Source: Aneurinibacillus sp. REN35 (GTDB lineage Bacteria > Bacillota > Bacilli > Aneurinibacillales > Aneurinibacillaceae). From it: a DNA stretch of 64,000 bases. Under the pieces are notes generated by a model. The model was not told the DNA's origin. It did not search any database and saw only the letters and a program-made list of their open reading frames with translations. This document shows, piece after piece, positions 52,120 through 60,938 of this stretch (position 1 is its first letter; every line of letters begins with the position of its first letter). Position numbers and translations under genes: made by a program. Where the stretch lies: NCBI RefSeq assembly GCF_041379945.2, contig NZ_JBFTXJ020000001.1:124001-188000 (forward strand). Reading direction: 5' to 3'.

Positions 52120-54615
52120 ATGTCACTGCCGCATGAAGAATACTTGCAAATGAGCGTGCGGGACGTGTATCGTTCGCGGTTCAGCGATTACGCCCGCTAT
52201 ATCATTCTTTCAAGAGCCATCCCGGATGTCCGGGATGGCTTAAAACCCGTACAACGTCGAGTGCTGTATTCGATGTATAAAGAAAAGAACACGCCGGATC
52301 GTCCATACCGTAAGTCAGCGAAAACGGTTGGGGATGTAATGGGTAATTATCACCCACATGGTGATTCATCCATCTATGAGACGATGGTGAATCTCGTTCA
52401 GGCGCATAAGATGCGTGAGCCGTTAATTGATGGTCATGGTCACTGGGGTACGGTTGACGGTGATACCGCAGCCGCAATGCGTTATACAGAAGCGCGTCTT
52501 ATGCCGATCGCTATGGAAATGGCTCGTGATATGGATAAGAATACAGTGGAATTCATTCCTAATTACGATAACACGGCAAAGGAACCTGTAGTGCTGCCCG
52601 CCCGTTTTCCGAACCTCCTTGTCAACGGAGTTACAGGTATCTCGATTGGTTTTGCGACCGAGATTCCTACGCATAACCTGCGCGAAGTCATTGACGGTAC
52701 TGTTGCCCTACTCAATCATCCGGAGATATCTCTTGATGAGCTGATGACGTACATTCCGGGGCCGGATCTGCCCGGCGGTGGAATCATTCAGGGGAAAGAG
52801 GGAATTCGTAAAGCGTATGAAACAGGGGCGGGGCGCATCATTATCCGTGCCAAGACGCATATCGAAAATGGAAAGCAGGGCCGCCAGCTTATCGTTGTCG
52901 ATGAGATTCCCTATACGGTAAAGAAGAAAGCGTTGGTTACACAAATCGAGGAAGAAATTCTTGAAAAAAATGTGGACGGTCTTACAGAAGTGCGGGATGA
53001 GACTGATCGGCAAGGGATGCGCGTAGTGCTTGAAGTGCGTAAAGATGCCGATATTGACGGGATTCTTAATTACTTGTTCAAGAAAACCGACCTACAGATT
53101 TCATACAGCTTTAATATGCTGGTGATTGCCGATGAACGCCCGCAGCAGCTTGGGCTAAAGGGCATTTTGGATGCATATATCGCGCATCAAAAAGATATCA
53201 TCACAAAGCGTACCACGTATGATCTAGAGCGGGCGCAGAAGCGCCTGCATATTGTCGAAGGGATTATAAAGGCGATTTCCATTCTGCGTCAGGTTATTGA
53301 CACCATTATGGATTCGGACGGGCGCGAAGATGCACGGACGCGGCTGATGGAGCGTTTTGCCTTCACATATGAACAGGCGGAAGCCATTCTTGATATTCGC
53401 CTGCATCAGCTCACGCGCCTTGACATTAAAAAATATGAAAAAGAGGAAAAAGAGCTGCAAAAGAAGATCAAGACATTTGAAGGTATCCTAAAGAGTGAAA
53501 AGAAGCTGAACAATGTTCTTGAGAAAGAGCTGCTTGAAATTCGAGATACGTATGGCAATGACCGTCGAACCGAGTTGGAGGACGAGATTGAGAATATCGA
53601 GGTCGACATCTCGATTACGGTTCCGGCCGAAGAAGTAATTGTAACAATTACGGAAGATCAATATATTAAGCGCAGCTCGATTCGTTCGTTTAACAGTTCG
53701 GGCGCCTCAGTTGAGACGGCGGGGCTAAAAGAAGGTGATATGGTTCGCCATTTCTTTAGAACAAATACAATTCATCACCTGCTGCTGTTCACAAATACCG
53801 GCCAGTTCTATCAACTGCCTATACATGAGATTCCAGATGGACGGTGGAAGGATATTGGTACAAGTCTTGTGAATGTCATATCGCTTAGCAAGGAAGAAAA
53901 AATCATAGCCGCTTATCCGGTAGAATCACTAGAAGCGCTAGGAGACGTTTCCTTTGCCTTTGTGACAGAGAACGGTATGGTGAAGCGTACCAAATCAGAG
54001 GAATATGGAAAAACACAGAAACGACGTGGCATTGTCGCAATCAAAGTAAAAGAGGATGACCGCATTGAAAGCGTCCATATATGCCCGGACTACGGGGATT
54101 TTCTGCTTGTCTCGACAGGGGGCATGGCGATTCGCTTTCCGGCCTCCGACGTGCCGCTTACAGGGCGAAATACAGCAGGGGTGCGCGGCATGAAGCTTGA
54201 AGAAGGCGAGCGGATCACCGGTGCCTTCATACTTACTCCCGAGCGAGAAGATGTGCTGCAGATCATTACAAAGGAAGGTGTCGTAAAGCGTACGTTTGCG
54301 GCTCAGTTCCCAGTACAAGGGCGTGGAGGAAAGGGGCTGCTTATTATACGCCGCCGCAAAGTGCAGCCGCATGAGATTAGGACAGCTTTCCTTGAAGAAG
54401 AGATGGGGCATGGTCTCGTTGCACGAACAAGCGCCGGACGCCTGCTTCCGCTAGAATGGGAGACATATCGTACAGGTCTGTCTGTGAATGATCAGGGCTC
54501 AATCGGACGTTCCATGTTGGCGATGAATGCCGGAGAAGAGCTGACGTATGTGTACAGAGTAGCCTATACAGAAGAAGAACGGGATACGGAAGATAACGAG
54601 AATTCTTTAGAATAA
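52120..54615 (+). CDS. parC: DNA topoisomerase IV subunit A
   Basis: The 831-residue subunit cuts and rejoins DNA. Motifs seen are RAIPDVRDGLKPVQRR, the quinolone-determining region GNYHPHGDSSIYE, and AAAMRYTEARL with the catalytic Tyr. The C-terminal third holds beta-propeller repeats. ATG 52120, with GGAGGAGG from the end of parE, starts seven bases after the parE stop. In the quinolone region Ser at the resistance position (GDSS) is intact. Confidence 0.95.
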   Translation: MSLPHEEYLQMSVRDVYRSRFSDYARYIILSRAIPDVRDGLKPVQRRVLYSMYKEKNTPDRPYRKSAKTVGDVMGNYHPHGDSSIYETMVNLVQAHKMREPLIDGHGHWGTVDGDTAAAMRYTEARLMPIAMEMARDMDKNTVEFIPNYDNTAKEPVVLPARFPNLLVNGVTGISIGFATEIPTHNLREVIDGTVALLNHPEISLDELMTYIPGPDLPGGGIIQGKEGIRKAYETGAGRIIIRAKTHIENGKQGRQLIVVDEIPYTVKKKALVTQIEEEILEKNVDGLTEVRDETDRQGMRVVLEVRKDADIDGILNYLFKKTDLQISYSFNMLVIADERPQQLGLKGILDAYIAHQKDIITKRTTYDLERAQKRLHIVEGIIKAISILRQVIDTIMDSDGREDARTRLMERFAFTYEQAEAILDIRLHQLTRLDIKKYEKEEKELQKKIKTFEGILKSEKKLNNVLEKELLEIRDTYGNDRRTELEDEIENIEVDISITVPAEEVIVTITEDQYIKRSSIRSFNSSGASVETAGLKEGDMVRHFFRTNTIHHLLLFTNTGQFYQLPIHEIPDGRWKDIGTSLVNVISLSKEEKIIAAYPVESLEALGDVSFAFVTENGMVKRTKSEEYGKTQKRRGIVAIKVKEDDRIESVHICPDYGDFLLVSTGGMAIRFPASDVPLTGRNTAGVRGMKLEEGERITGAFILTPEREDVLQIITKEGVVKRTFAAQFPVQGRGGKGLLIIRRRKVQPHEIRTAFLEEEMGHGLVARTSAGRLLPLEWETYRTGLSVNDQGSIGRSMLAMNAGEELTYVYRVAYTEEERDTEDNENSLE

Positions 54616-54654
54616 GCAGGAAAGAGTACCTTTTTGTCGAATTGGGAATACTGT

Positions 54655-54718
54655 AATAAAGAAGCAGTGCGTGCTTTGTCGGCAATCGCGAGACGCAAAG
54701 TCCTTTATTATTCTTTTT
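54655..54718 (+). terminator. Compound hairpin after parC
   Basis: AATAAAG pairs with CTTTATT, and inside CTTTGTC pairs with GAC..AAAG; ATTCTTTTTG follows. Probable terminator of parEC. Confidence 0.45.
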
Positions 54719-54746
54719 GTTTCATGTATAGTAAACGTATAGTAAA
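54715..54746 (+). promoter_or_regulatory. Promoter region with tandem -10 repeat
   Basis: GTATAGTAAA occurs twice (54726-54735 and 54737-54746) with an 11-base period. Each holds a TATAGT box; TTTTGT at 54715-54720 is 17 bases before the second. It drives the S1-domain gene. Confidence 0.5.
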
Positions 54747-54767
54747 TTCTTTTAGGGGGAACATTTT

Positions 54768-55181
54768 TTGAGTAACATCGCTGTCGGCAATATTTTAGAA
54801 GGTACCGTGGTAGGAGTTCAATCTTTTGGCGCTTTCGTTAATATCGGAGAAAACAAGCAGGGGCTCGTTCATATCTCGCAAATTGCCTCTTCTTATGTGG
54901 AAGATATTAACCAGTTCGTTAAAGTTGGCGACAAAGTACAGGTTAAAGTGCTGGAGATTAAGAGCGACGGTAAGATTTCTTTAACGATGAGAATTCATGA
55001 GGAAAAGAAAGAAGACCGCCGTCCGTTTAAGAAGCGTGACGACCACCGGGGTTCGGGCGGACGTTCTAATAGCCCACGCGTTAATAACGCAAAGGAAGAT
55101 TTCGAAGGCATGATGAAGCGCTGGTTGAAAACAAGCGAAGACAAGATGGGCGATCTGGGCAAGCGCGAGAAAAGACGCTAA
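54768..55181 (+). CDS. yugI: S1 RNA-binding domain protein (YugI/general stress protein 13-like)
   Basis: The 137-residue protein has one S1 domain (residues 5-78: VGNILEGTVVGVQSFGAFVNI, KQGLVHISQIA, VKVGDKVQVKVLEI) and a basic, Gly/Arg-rich C-terminal tail. This matches YugI, known as general stress protein 13, found with ribosomes. The start is TTG 54768 with AGGGGGAAC upstream. Confidence 0.88.
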   Translation: MSNIAVGNILEGTVVGVQSFGAFVNIGENKQGLVHISQIASSYVEDINQFVKVGDKVQVKVLEIKSDGKISLTMRIHEEKKEDRRPFKKRDDHRGSGGRSNSPRVNNAKEDFEGMMKRWLKTSEDKMGDLGKREKRR

Positions 55182-55210
55182 ACACAAGCCTTCTCTTTAC
55201 CATGGTAAAT

Positions 55211-55243
55211 CAACCACTCTGACGTATGTTAGGGTGGTTTTCT
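55211..55243 (+). terminator. Terminator after the S1 gene
   Basis: AACCACTCT pairs with AGGGTGGTT (one G-U pair), loop of ten bases, T-rich tail. Confidence 0.75.
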
Positions 55244-55289
55244 GTGTGCTTCATAACCAAACTGTACATACGCGAAAGGGGAGTCTATC

Positions 55290-56207
55290 ATGTCGTTATA
55301 TCATGTACTAGGGGCTAAACAATTTACCCGCCCAATGCTCGATGAAATTTTTGAGAATACCCGCCGAATGGAAGCGGTCGTAGAACAGGGCGGAAGTGAT
55401 TGCTATAGCAATAAAGTCATGACCACATTATTCTTTGAACCAAGCACCCGTACTCGTCTCTCCTTCGAATCAGCCATGTCGCGCCTTGGCGGCAAGGTAA
55501 TTGGAACTGAGAATGCGGCACAGTTCTCTTCTACGATTAAAGGTGAAACGCTTGAAGATACGATTCGTGTCGTATCCGGATACAGCGATATAATTGTCAT
55601 CCGTCACACCGATATTGGCGCTGCACAACGCGCTTCTGAAGTAGCAACGGTTCCGATTCTTAATGCCGGAGATGGAGCAGGAGAGCATCCGACGCAATCT
55701 TTGCTGGATTTGTATACGATCGAGAAAGAGCTGGGGCGTCTTGATAATCTGCATATTGTCATGATTGGTGATTTGGCGAATGGACGGACTGTGCACTCCT
55801 TATCCTATCTACTAGCAAATTACAAAGATATTCATATTTCATTTACAGCTCCGGAAAATGCACAAATTCCTACGTATGTAAAGAAGTATCTAGATGAAAA
55901 AGGGATCTCCTATGAGGAAGAGCATGACCTGACCAAAGTAGCCAAAACAGCAGATGTGCTGTATCAGACCCGCATCCAGAAGGAGCGATTTACCTCGCTT
56001 GATGAATATGAAAAAGCGCGTGGCCAATACGTCATTGATCAGGAATTGCTCTCTGTTATGAAGCAGGAGAGTATTATTTTACACCCGCTGCCGCGTGCGG
56101 GAGAAATTGCGGTCGAGGTAGATGAAGACCCGCGTGCCGCATACTTTCGTCAGGCGCAGAACGGATTGTATGTCCGCATGGCGCTCATTGATAAGTGCTT
56201 CGCATAA
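55290..56207 (+). CDS. pyrB: Aspartate carbamoyltransferase, enterobacterial/archaeal type
   Basis: The 305-residue enzyme has FFEPSTRTRLSFESAM, the carbamoyl phosphate loop; IRHTDIG; HPTQSLLDLYTI; IGDLANGRTVHSL; TRIQKER; and HPLPR. The last four are closer to E. coli PyrB than to the B. subtilis type, which has HPTQSLLDLMTI, GDIKHSRVARS and HPAPVNR. It makes carbamoyl-aspartate in pyrimidine synthesis. It stands alone: no pyrR, pyrC or pyrI is near, and no PyrR attenuator is seen upstream. ATG 55290 follows AAAGGGGAG. Confidence 0.88.
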   Translation: MSLYHVLGAKQFTRPMLDEIFENTRRMEAVVEQGGSDCYSNKVMTTLFFEPSTRTRLSFESAMSRLGGKVIGTENAAQFSSTIKGETLEDTIRVVSGYSDIIVIRHTDIGAAQRASEVATVPILNAGDGAGEHPTQSLLDLYTIEKELGRLDNLHIVMIGDLANGRTVHSLSYLLANYKDIHISFTAPENAQIPTYVKKYLDEKGISYEEEHDLTKVAKTADVLYQTRIQKERFTSLDEYEKARGQYVIDQELLSVMKQESIILHPLPRAGEIAVEVDEDPRAAYFRQAQNGLYVRMALIDKCFA

Positions 56208-56225
56208 CCAATACGTAAGAAAAGG

Positions 56226-56256
56226 GCTTGCTGCGTAATTGCAGTAAGCTTTTTTC
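56226..56256 (+). terminator. Terminator after pyrB
   Basis: GCTTGCTGC pairs with GCAGTAAGC (one mismatch) and six T residues follow. Confidence 0.8.
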
Positions 56257-56316
56257 TTACATAAATAAAATTCCCCACTCCTGCTAAACATAGGAACAAG
56301 AGAAAGGGGAATGACG

Positions 56317-58230
56317 ATGCGAAGACGAATACTTCTGCCGCTTGCAGGAATTCTCTGCGGCGTATTGCTGTTAAGTGATGAGGGTGTATGGCAGAGACGC
56401 ATTCATCCAAGCACTGGCGTTACCGCAAAAACAGTGCAGGAAAGCGAAGCCGATCGGTGGGATCTCTCTCGTCTCTATCCAACTACAGAAGACTGGCAGA
56501 AAGAAATCGAGCAGTTAAAAAAGGAGATTCCGCTGCTTTCCACCTATAAAGGTAAGCTAGGAGATGCCAGCAAACTGCATGCGATGTTGCGCAAGGAGGA
56601 AGAGGTAGCTCGGATGCTTGAAAAAGCCTACATCTACGCCCAGCTCGGATTCGATACGGATTCGACAGACCCTGCTGCCCAGCGGCGGGTCGATGAAGCA
56701 AGGCAGACAGCACAAAAGCTTTCCTTGACTGTCTCCTATGCGGCACCGGAGCTTATGTCTCTCAGCGATCAGGAACTGGATAGGATGTACGGGAGAGAGA
56801 AGGGGCTTCTGCGCTACAAACGCTATATTACTGAGCTGCGCAAGGATAAGAAGCATGTGCTAACAGAGAAGGAAGAGCGGCTTCTTGCGCTGACGGGTGA
56901 GGCGATGGGGACGTCTTCTCAAACCTATCGATATTTATTAGATACGGATATGATTTTTCCATCAATTCAAGATAGAGCAGGCAGAACCATTGCTGTCGAT
57001 CGCACAAGCTATCCGACCCTGTTTACTTCACCTGACCGCGAATTGCGTCGTCGGGCATATGAGTCCGTGTACGGAACCTACAACCAGTACCGTAATACGT
57101 TCGCCTCCCTTCTGCAAGGAGAGGTCCGCAAACATGTTGTCTATGCCAAAGCACGCAACTATCCATCAGCTCGTTACGCAGCGCTGCATGGCACAGAGAT
57201 TCCAGAGCGTGTGTATGATAATCTCATCGCTACAGTGCGCCGACGCCTGCATCTACTGCATCGTTATACGGAAGTAAAGAAGCGCACGCTCAGGCTTTCG
57301 ACTGTACATAAATACGATCTTTATATGCCGCTGTTCTCTGCGAAGAAGGAGGAATATCCCCTTACCCGCGCCAAAGCCATGGTACGAGAAGGGTTAACTC
57401 CGCTTGGTCCGGCATATCAGAAGCGGCTTGATGAGGCATTTGCAAACCGTTCGATGGATGTATACAGCCGCAAGGGAAAGGCAGGGGGAGCATATCAGAC
57501 CGCCGTCTACGGATATCCGCCATATGTATTGTTGAATTATCGTGGAAGATTGGACGATGTGCTAACGATGGCACATGAGCTGGGACATGCGATGCATTCT
57601 GTTTATGCGAACGAAGCGCAGGATTATTTGAATGCCGATTACAGCGTGTTCGCAGCTGAAGTAGCTTCTACTGTTAATGAATCGCTGCTGCTTCGCAGTT
57701 GGATTGCGCAGTCAAAACAACCTCAGGAGAAGGCAGCGCTTTTGAACCGTTATTTGGACACCTTTCAAGGCACATTGTTTACCCAGACGTTATTTGCCGA
57801 ATTTGAGCGGGACATTCATCAAGCCCAGGAGCGAGGGGAGACGTTGAACGCAGACAATCTTTCCCGAAGATATCGCAAGCTGGTCTCGGATTATTACGGA
57901 CCGCTTCTTACGGTAGATAAGCATGTTGGGATGGAGTGGGCGCGTATTCCGCATTTTTATAAAAATTTCTATGTGTATCAATATGCGACGGGTTTCTCGG
58001 CGGCGACGGCACTCGCGGATGCGATGCTTACGGGAGGGGTGAAGGAGCGGGAGCGCTATCTCTCCTTTTTAAAGATCGGAGGAGCAGAACCGCCGCTTCC
58101 GGCACTTGCCAAAGCTGGGGTTGATCTTCGTGATCCGCGTGTGATTGAACGAGCGCTTGATGTATTTGAAGCAAATCTAAATGAATTGGAGCAGCTTTCA
58201 AAGCAGGTGCAGCGCACAACAGTGGAATAA
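56317..58230 (+). CDS. PepF/M3-family oligoendopeptidase with N-terminal export signal
   Basis: The 637-residue protein is a second oligoendopeptidase F paralogue. The zinc site is AHELGHAMHS, with the third ligand in VAAEVASTVNESLL-like context. Unlike the 23.4 kb copy, it starts MRRRILLPLAGILCGVLLL, a basic then hydrophobic segment that should act as signal peptide or membrane anchor. A 30-residue linker then precedes the family start DLSRLYP. It probably acts outside the membrane on peptides. ATG 56317 is preferred over 56311 because it leaves seven bases after AAAGGGGA. Confidence 0.88.
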   Translation: MRRRILLPLAGILCGVLLLSDEGVWQRRIHPSTGVTAKTVQESEADRWDLSRLYPTTEDWQKEIEQLKKEIPLLSTYKGKLGDASKLHAMLRKEEEVARMLEKAYIYAQLGFDTDSTDPAAQRRVDEARQTAQKLSLTVSYAAPELMSLSDQELDRMYGREKGLLRYKRYITELRKDKKHVLTEKEERLLALTGEAMGTSSQTYRYLLDTDMIFPSIQDRAGRTIAVDRTSYPTLFTSPDRELRRRAYESVYGTYNQYRNTFASLLQGEVRKHVVYAKARNYPSARYAALHGTEIPERVYDNLIATVRRRLHLLHRYTEVKKRTLRLSTVHKYDLYMPLFSAKKEEYPLTRAKAMVREGLTPLGPAYQKRLDEAFANRSMDVYSRKGKAGGAYQTAVYGYPPYVLLNYRGRLDDVLTMAHELGHAMHSVYANEAQDYLNADYSVFAAEVASTVNESLLLRSWIAQSKQPQEKAALLNRYLDTFQGTLFTQTLFAEFERDIHQAQERGETLNADNLSRRYRKLVSDYYGPLLTVDKHVGMEWARIPHFYKNFYVYQYATGFSAATALADAMLTGGVKERERYLSFLKIGGAEPPLPALAKAGVDLRDPRVIERALDVFEANLNELEQLSKQVQRTTVE

Positions 58231-58246
58231 AGGAATAAAACATAGG

Positions 58247-58327
58247 CAGGCGCCCATTTTGGGCGGGATGAGGGACATCCGCCTGGAATTCTCATAGTGT
58301 AGTAGCATGAAAAACTACTTTGAGAAT
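58247..58327 (+). promoter_or_regulatory. Compact structured RNA leader (three-way junction plus hairpin)
   Basis: CAGGC (58247-58251) pairs with GCCTG (58281-58285) and encloses two stems: GCCC/GGGC (58252-58255, 58261-58264) and GGATG/CATCC (58266-58270, 58276-58280). Only one base, 58265, is unpaired in the junction. A second hairpin pairs ATTCTCA (58288-58294) with TGAGAAT (58321-58327) and inside it AGTAG (58301-58305) with CTACT (58315-58319). It ends directly before the ribosome site GAGGGAG of the next gene. No T run follows, so control of translation or RNA stability is more likely than termination. Confidence 0.6.
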
Positions 58328-58340
58328 GTGAGGGAGTCAC

Positions 58341-58691
58341 ATGGAAAGCATCGAAAATACTCAGCACTTCGCTATTGCGGAGGAGGCGCAGGGAGCGGAT
58401 ATGTCTGCATATCCCTATCAAGTGCCAACGTATTTTACACAACCGGTTTCCTATCATCCATACCAACACGGATATAATCATGATGAACGCGGCGGGCTCT
58501 GGCCCATTATTCCCTTTCTCTTTTTGACACCGTTTCTCTACGGTATTGGCAACCGGCCCAAGTACATTCCGTATCCCCAGCCATATCCGGCGCCGTACCC
58601 GTATCCAGCACCCTATCCGTATCCACCGGGACAATATCCATATCCCGGACAGTATCCGCAGCAATATTATGGAGCGAATCGGGAGGAGTAA
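58341..58691 (+). CDS. Tyr/Pro-rich repeat protein, possible spore coat or surface component
   Basis: The 116-residue protein has a polar N-terminus, a hydrophobic segment (WPIIPFLFLTPFLYGI, about residues 54-69) and a C-terminal low-complexity run of PYP units (PYPAPYPYPAP, PGQYPYPGQYP). Proteins of this build in Bacillales are often spore coat or surface proteins, but no named family is certain. Translation starts at ATG 58341 behind GTGAGGGAG. The structured leader directly upstream suggests post-transcriptional control. Confidence 0.7.
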   Translation: MESIENTQHFAIAEEAQGADMSAYPYQVPTYFTQPVSYHPYQHGYNHDERGGLWPIIPFLFLTPFLYGIGNRPKYIPYPQPYPAPYPYPAPYPYPPGQYPYPGQYPQQYYGANREE

Positions 58692-58705
58692 TCTGCCTTA
58701 TAAAG

Positions 58706-58739
58706 CAAAGGGACAGAAGCGTATGCTTTTGTCCCTTTG
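58706..58739. terminator. Terminator after the Tyr/Pro-rich gene
   Basis: CAAAGGGAC / GTCCCTTTG continued inward by AGAAGC / GCTTTT around GTAT. It lies between convergent genes. Confidence 0.65.
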
Positions 58740-58758
58740 TTGATTCTCTATTCTGTAC

Positions 58759-59367
58759 TTATTGAGTAATTTTGTAATAACTTGGGTAGGTCTTTTCGTA
58801 TTCGCTAATCTTGTCTTCCTGCATGAGTGTCACGCCAATATCGTCAAGTCCCTGTAGTAAGCATTCGCGGCGGTATGGATTGACGCTAAAGGAAATGTCG
58901 AGCCCCTCATCGTCGCTAATCTTGTTGTTCTCTAAATCTACAGTTAGTTGATAGCCTTCCTTCTCTGCTACGTTTTTGAAGAGCTGATCAACCGTTTCCT
59001 CTGGAAGAACGATTGGCAAAATGCCGTTCTTGAAGCAATTATTATGGAAAATATCTGCAAAGGACGGCGCGATTACTACGTTGAAGCCGTAATCTAACAG
59101 CGCCCACGGAGCATGCTCACGGGAAGAGCCGCAGCCGAAATTATTGCGGGCAATCAGAATGTGTGCATCCGCGTAGCGGGGCTTGTTTAACTCGAAATCG
59201 GGATTGATATTTTCCTGCTCATCGAAACGCCATTCATAGAAGAGAAATTGACCGAACCCGGTGCGCTCAATGCGCTTTAAGAATTGTTTTGGAATGATGG
59301 CATCTGTATCAACATTTACACGATCAAGCGGTGCGACCACACTCGTGATTTTTTTAAACGGTTCCAT
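58759..59367 (-). CDS. leuD: 3-isopropylmalate dehydratase small subunit
   Basis: The 202-residue subunit completes isopropylmalate isomerase of leucine synthesis. Motifs are [14 protein letters not shown] and [17 protein letters not shown] 59367 lies inside the end of leuC, overlapping by 14 bases, behind GAGAGGAG. The two subunits are thus translated in coupled fashion. Confidence 0.95.
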   Translation of the reverse strand: MEPFKKITSVVAPLDRVNVDTDAIIPKQFLKRIERTGFGQFLFYEWRFDEQENINPDFELNKPRYADAHILIARNNFGCGSSREHAPWALLDYGFNVVIAPSFADIFHNNCFKNGILPIVLPEETVDQLFKNVAEKEGYQLTVDLENNKISDDEGLDISFSVNPYRRECLLQGLDDIGVTLMQEDKISEYEKTYPSYYKITQ

Positions 59368-60793
59368 GTGTTTTCTCCTCTCTTTCTTTGACTTCCCAAT
59401 TGCGTACGTCAACAAAGTGACCGGCGATGGCAGCGGCTGCGGCCATTTCAGGGCTGACTAAGTGCGTACGTCCGCCGCGTCCTTGACGGCCTTCGAAGTT
59501 GCGGTTCGACGTGGAAGCGCAGCGTTCGCCCGGTGAGAGTACATCCGGATTCATCGCAAGGCACATACTACATCCTGGCTCACGCCACTCAAAGCCTGCT
59601 GCGGTAAAGATATGGTGCAGCCCTTCTTTCTCGGCCTGTTCTTTCACCATGCCGGAGCCAGGGACGACCATCGCATTGACATGCGGGGCTACCGTGTAGC
59701 CGTTGGCAATCTTGGCTGCTGCACGCAGATCCTCGATCCGCCCGTTTGTACAGGAGCCGATAAAGACGCGATCAATCTCAATCTCCGTCATTGGAGTATG
59801 CGCATTAAGTCCCATATAGCTCAACGCGTTTTGGGTTGCTTTTCGTTCATTTTCTGTTGCGAAGTCTTCCGGTGCAGGGACGACGCCGTTGATGCCAATC
59901 CCCATGCCAGGGCTTGTGCCCCACGTTACCTGTGGCTCCAGTTCTGCGGCAGAGAGAACGACACGGCGATCATACTCGGCCCCTTCATCCGTAACAAGCT
60001 CTTTCCAGGCAGCAAGTGCTTTATCCCATTCTTCACCTTTTGGTGCGAAGCGACGGCCTTCAAGATAAGCAAATGTCGTCTCATCTGGCGCAATGAGTCC
60101 TGCGCGAGCGCCGGCCTCGATTGACATATTGCACACTGTCATTCTCTCTTCCATAGAAAGCTTCTTGATGGCATCACCCGTATATTCAATTACATAGCCG
60201 GTGGCAAAATCAGTACCCCACTTGGCGATAATGGCTAAGATCAAGTCTTTGGCCGAGACACCGAGCGGAAGATCACCGTCTATGTGTACTTCGAGCGTTT
60301 TTGGTTTTTGCTGCTGAAGGCATTGTGTCGCCATTACGTGCTCAACTTCGCTCGTACCAATCCCGAAAGCAAGAGCGCCAAAAGCGCCGTGTGTGGACGT
60401 ATGGCTGTCACCGCAGACGATCGTCTTACCCGGATGTGTTAAGCCAATCTCCGGTCCCATGACGTGGACAACCCCTTGTTCTGGGCTATCAAGGTCATAG
60501 AGTGTAACCCCAAACTCTTTACAGTTTGCCTGCAACGTCTCGATCTGCTGACGGGAGATCGGATCTTCGATCGGCAGGCTGCGATCGGTTGTCGGTACGT
60601 TATGATCGATGGTAGCAAACGTTAAATCAGGGCGGCGTACCTTACGTCCTGCAAGCCGAAGCCCCTCAAATGCTTGTGGTGAGGTAACTTCATGGACGAG
60701 CTGCAGGTCAATATATAACAGGCTGGGCTTGTTCTCCTCTGCATGAATCACATGATTGTCCCAGATCTTCTCAAACATGGTCCGTGGTTTCAT
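59354..60793 (-). CDS. leuC: 3-isopropylmalate dehydratase large subunit
   Basis: The 479-residue aconitase-like subunit carries the 4Fe-4S ligands in [21 protein letters not shown] and [12 protein letters not shown]. It opens [17 protein letters not shown] 60793 follows AGGGGAGAG. leuA and leuB are not adjacent, so the leucine genes are split in this genome. The gene is divergent from a LysR regulator. Confidence 0.95.
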   Translation of the reverse strand: MKPRTMFEKIWDNHVIHAEENKPSLLYIDLQLVHEVTSPQAFEGLRLAGRKVRRPDLTFATIDHNVPTTDRSLPIEDPISRQQIETLQANCKEFGVTLYDLDSPEQGVVHVMGPEIGLTHPGKTIVCGDSHTSTHGAFGALAFGIGTSEVEHVMATQCLQQQKPKTLEVHIDGDLPLGVSAKDLILAIIAKWGTDFATGYVIEYTGDAIKKLSMEERMTVCNMSIEAGARAGLIAPDETTFAYLEGRRFAPKGEEWDKALAAWKELVTDEGAEYDRRVVLSAAELEPQVTWGTSPGMGIGINGVVPAPEDFATENERKATQNALSYMGLNAHTPMTEIEIDRVFIGSCTNGRIEDLRAAAKIANGYTVAPHVNAMVVPGSGMVKEQAEKEGLHHIFTAAGFEWREPGCSMCLAMNPDVLSPGERCASTSNRNFEGRQGRGGRTHLVSPEMAAAAAIAGHFVDVRNWEVKEREEKTHGTV

Positions 60794-60902
60794 GAATCTC
60801 TCCCCTTTTCGTTGCGTGTTGTCTTCGCAAATTTTTAAAATCTTTATATAAGTTTTAACATAGAAAAAACAAATGTTCAAAGATATAATATTTATAAAAT
60901 AG

Positions 60903-60917
60903 ATAGGCTATACCTAT
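60903..60917. promoter_or_regulatory. LysR-type operator candidate between leuC and the LysR gene
   Basis: ATAGG-CTATA-CCTAT holds the T-N11-A core of LysR-family sites with 5-bp inverted arms. A leuC promoter candidate (TTGTTT, 18 bases, TATAAA on the minus strand) lies on its far side. Confidence 0.5.
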
Positions 60918-60938
60918 AAAGAAAAAGGATGGATGGAA

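Noticed and set aside
55182-55289. PyrR attenuator upstream of pyrB
   Set aside because: Only the terminator of the previous gene is seen; no binding-loop or antiterminator arrangement.
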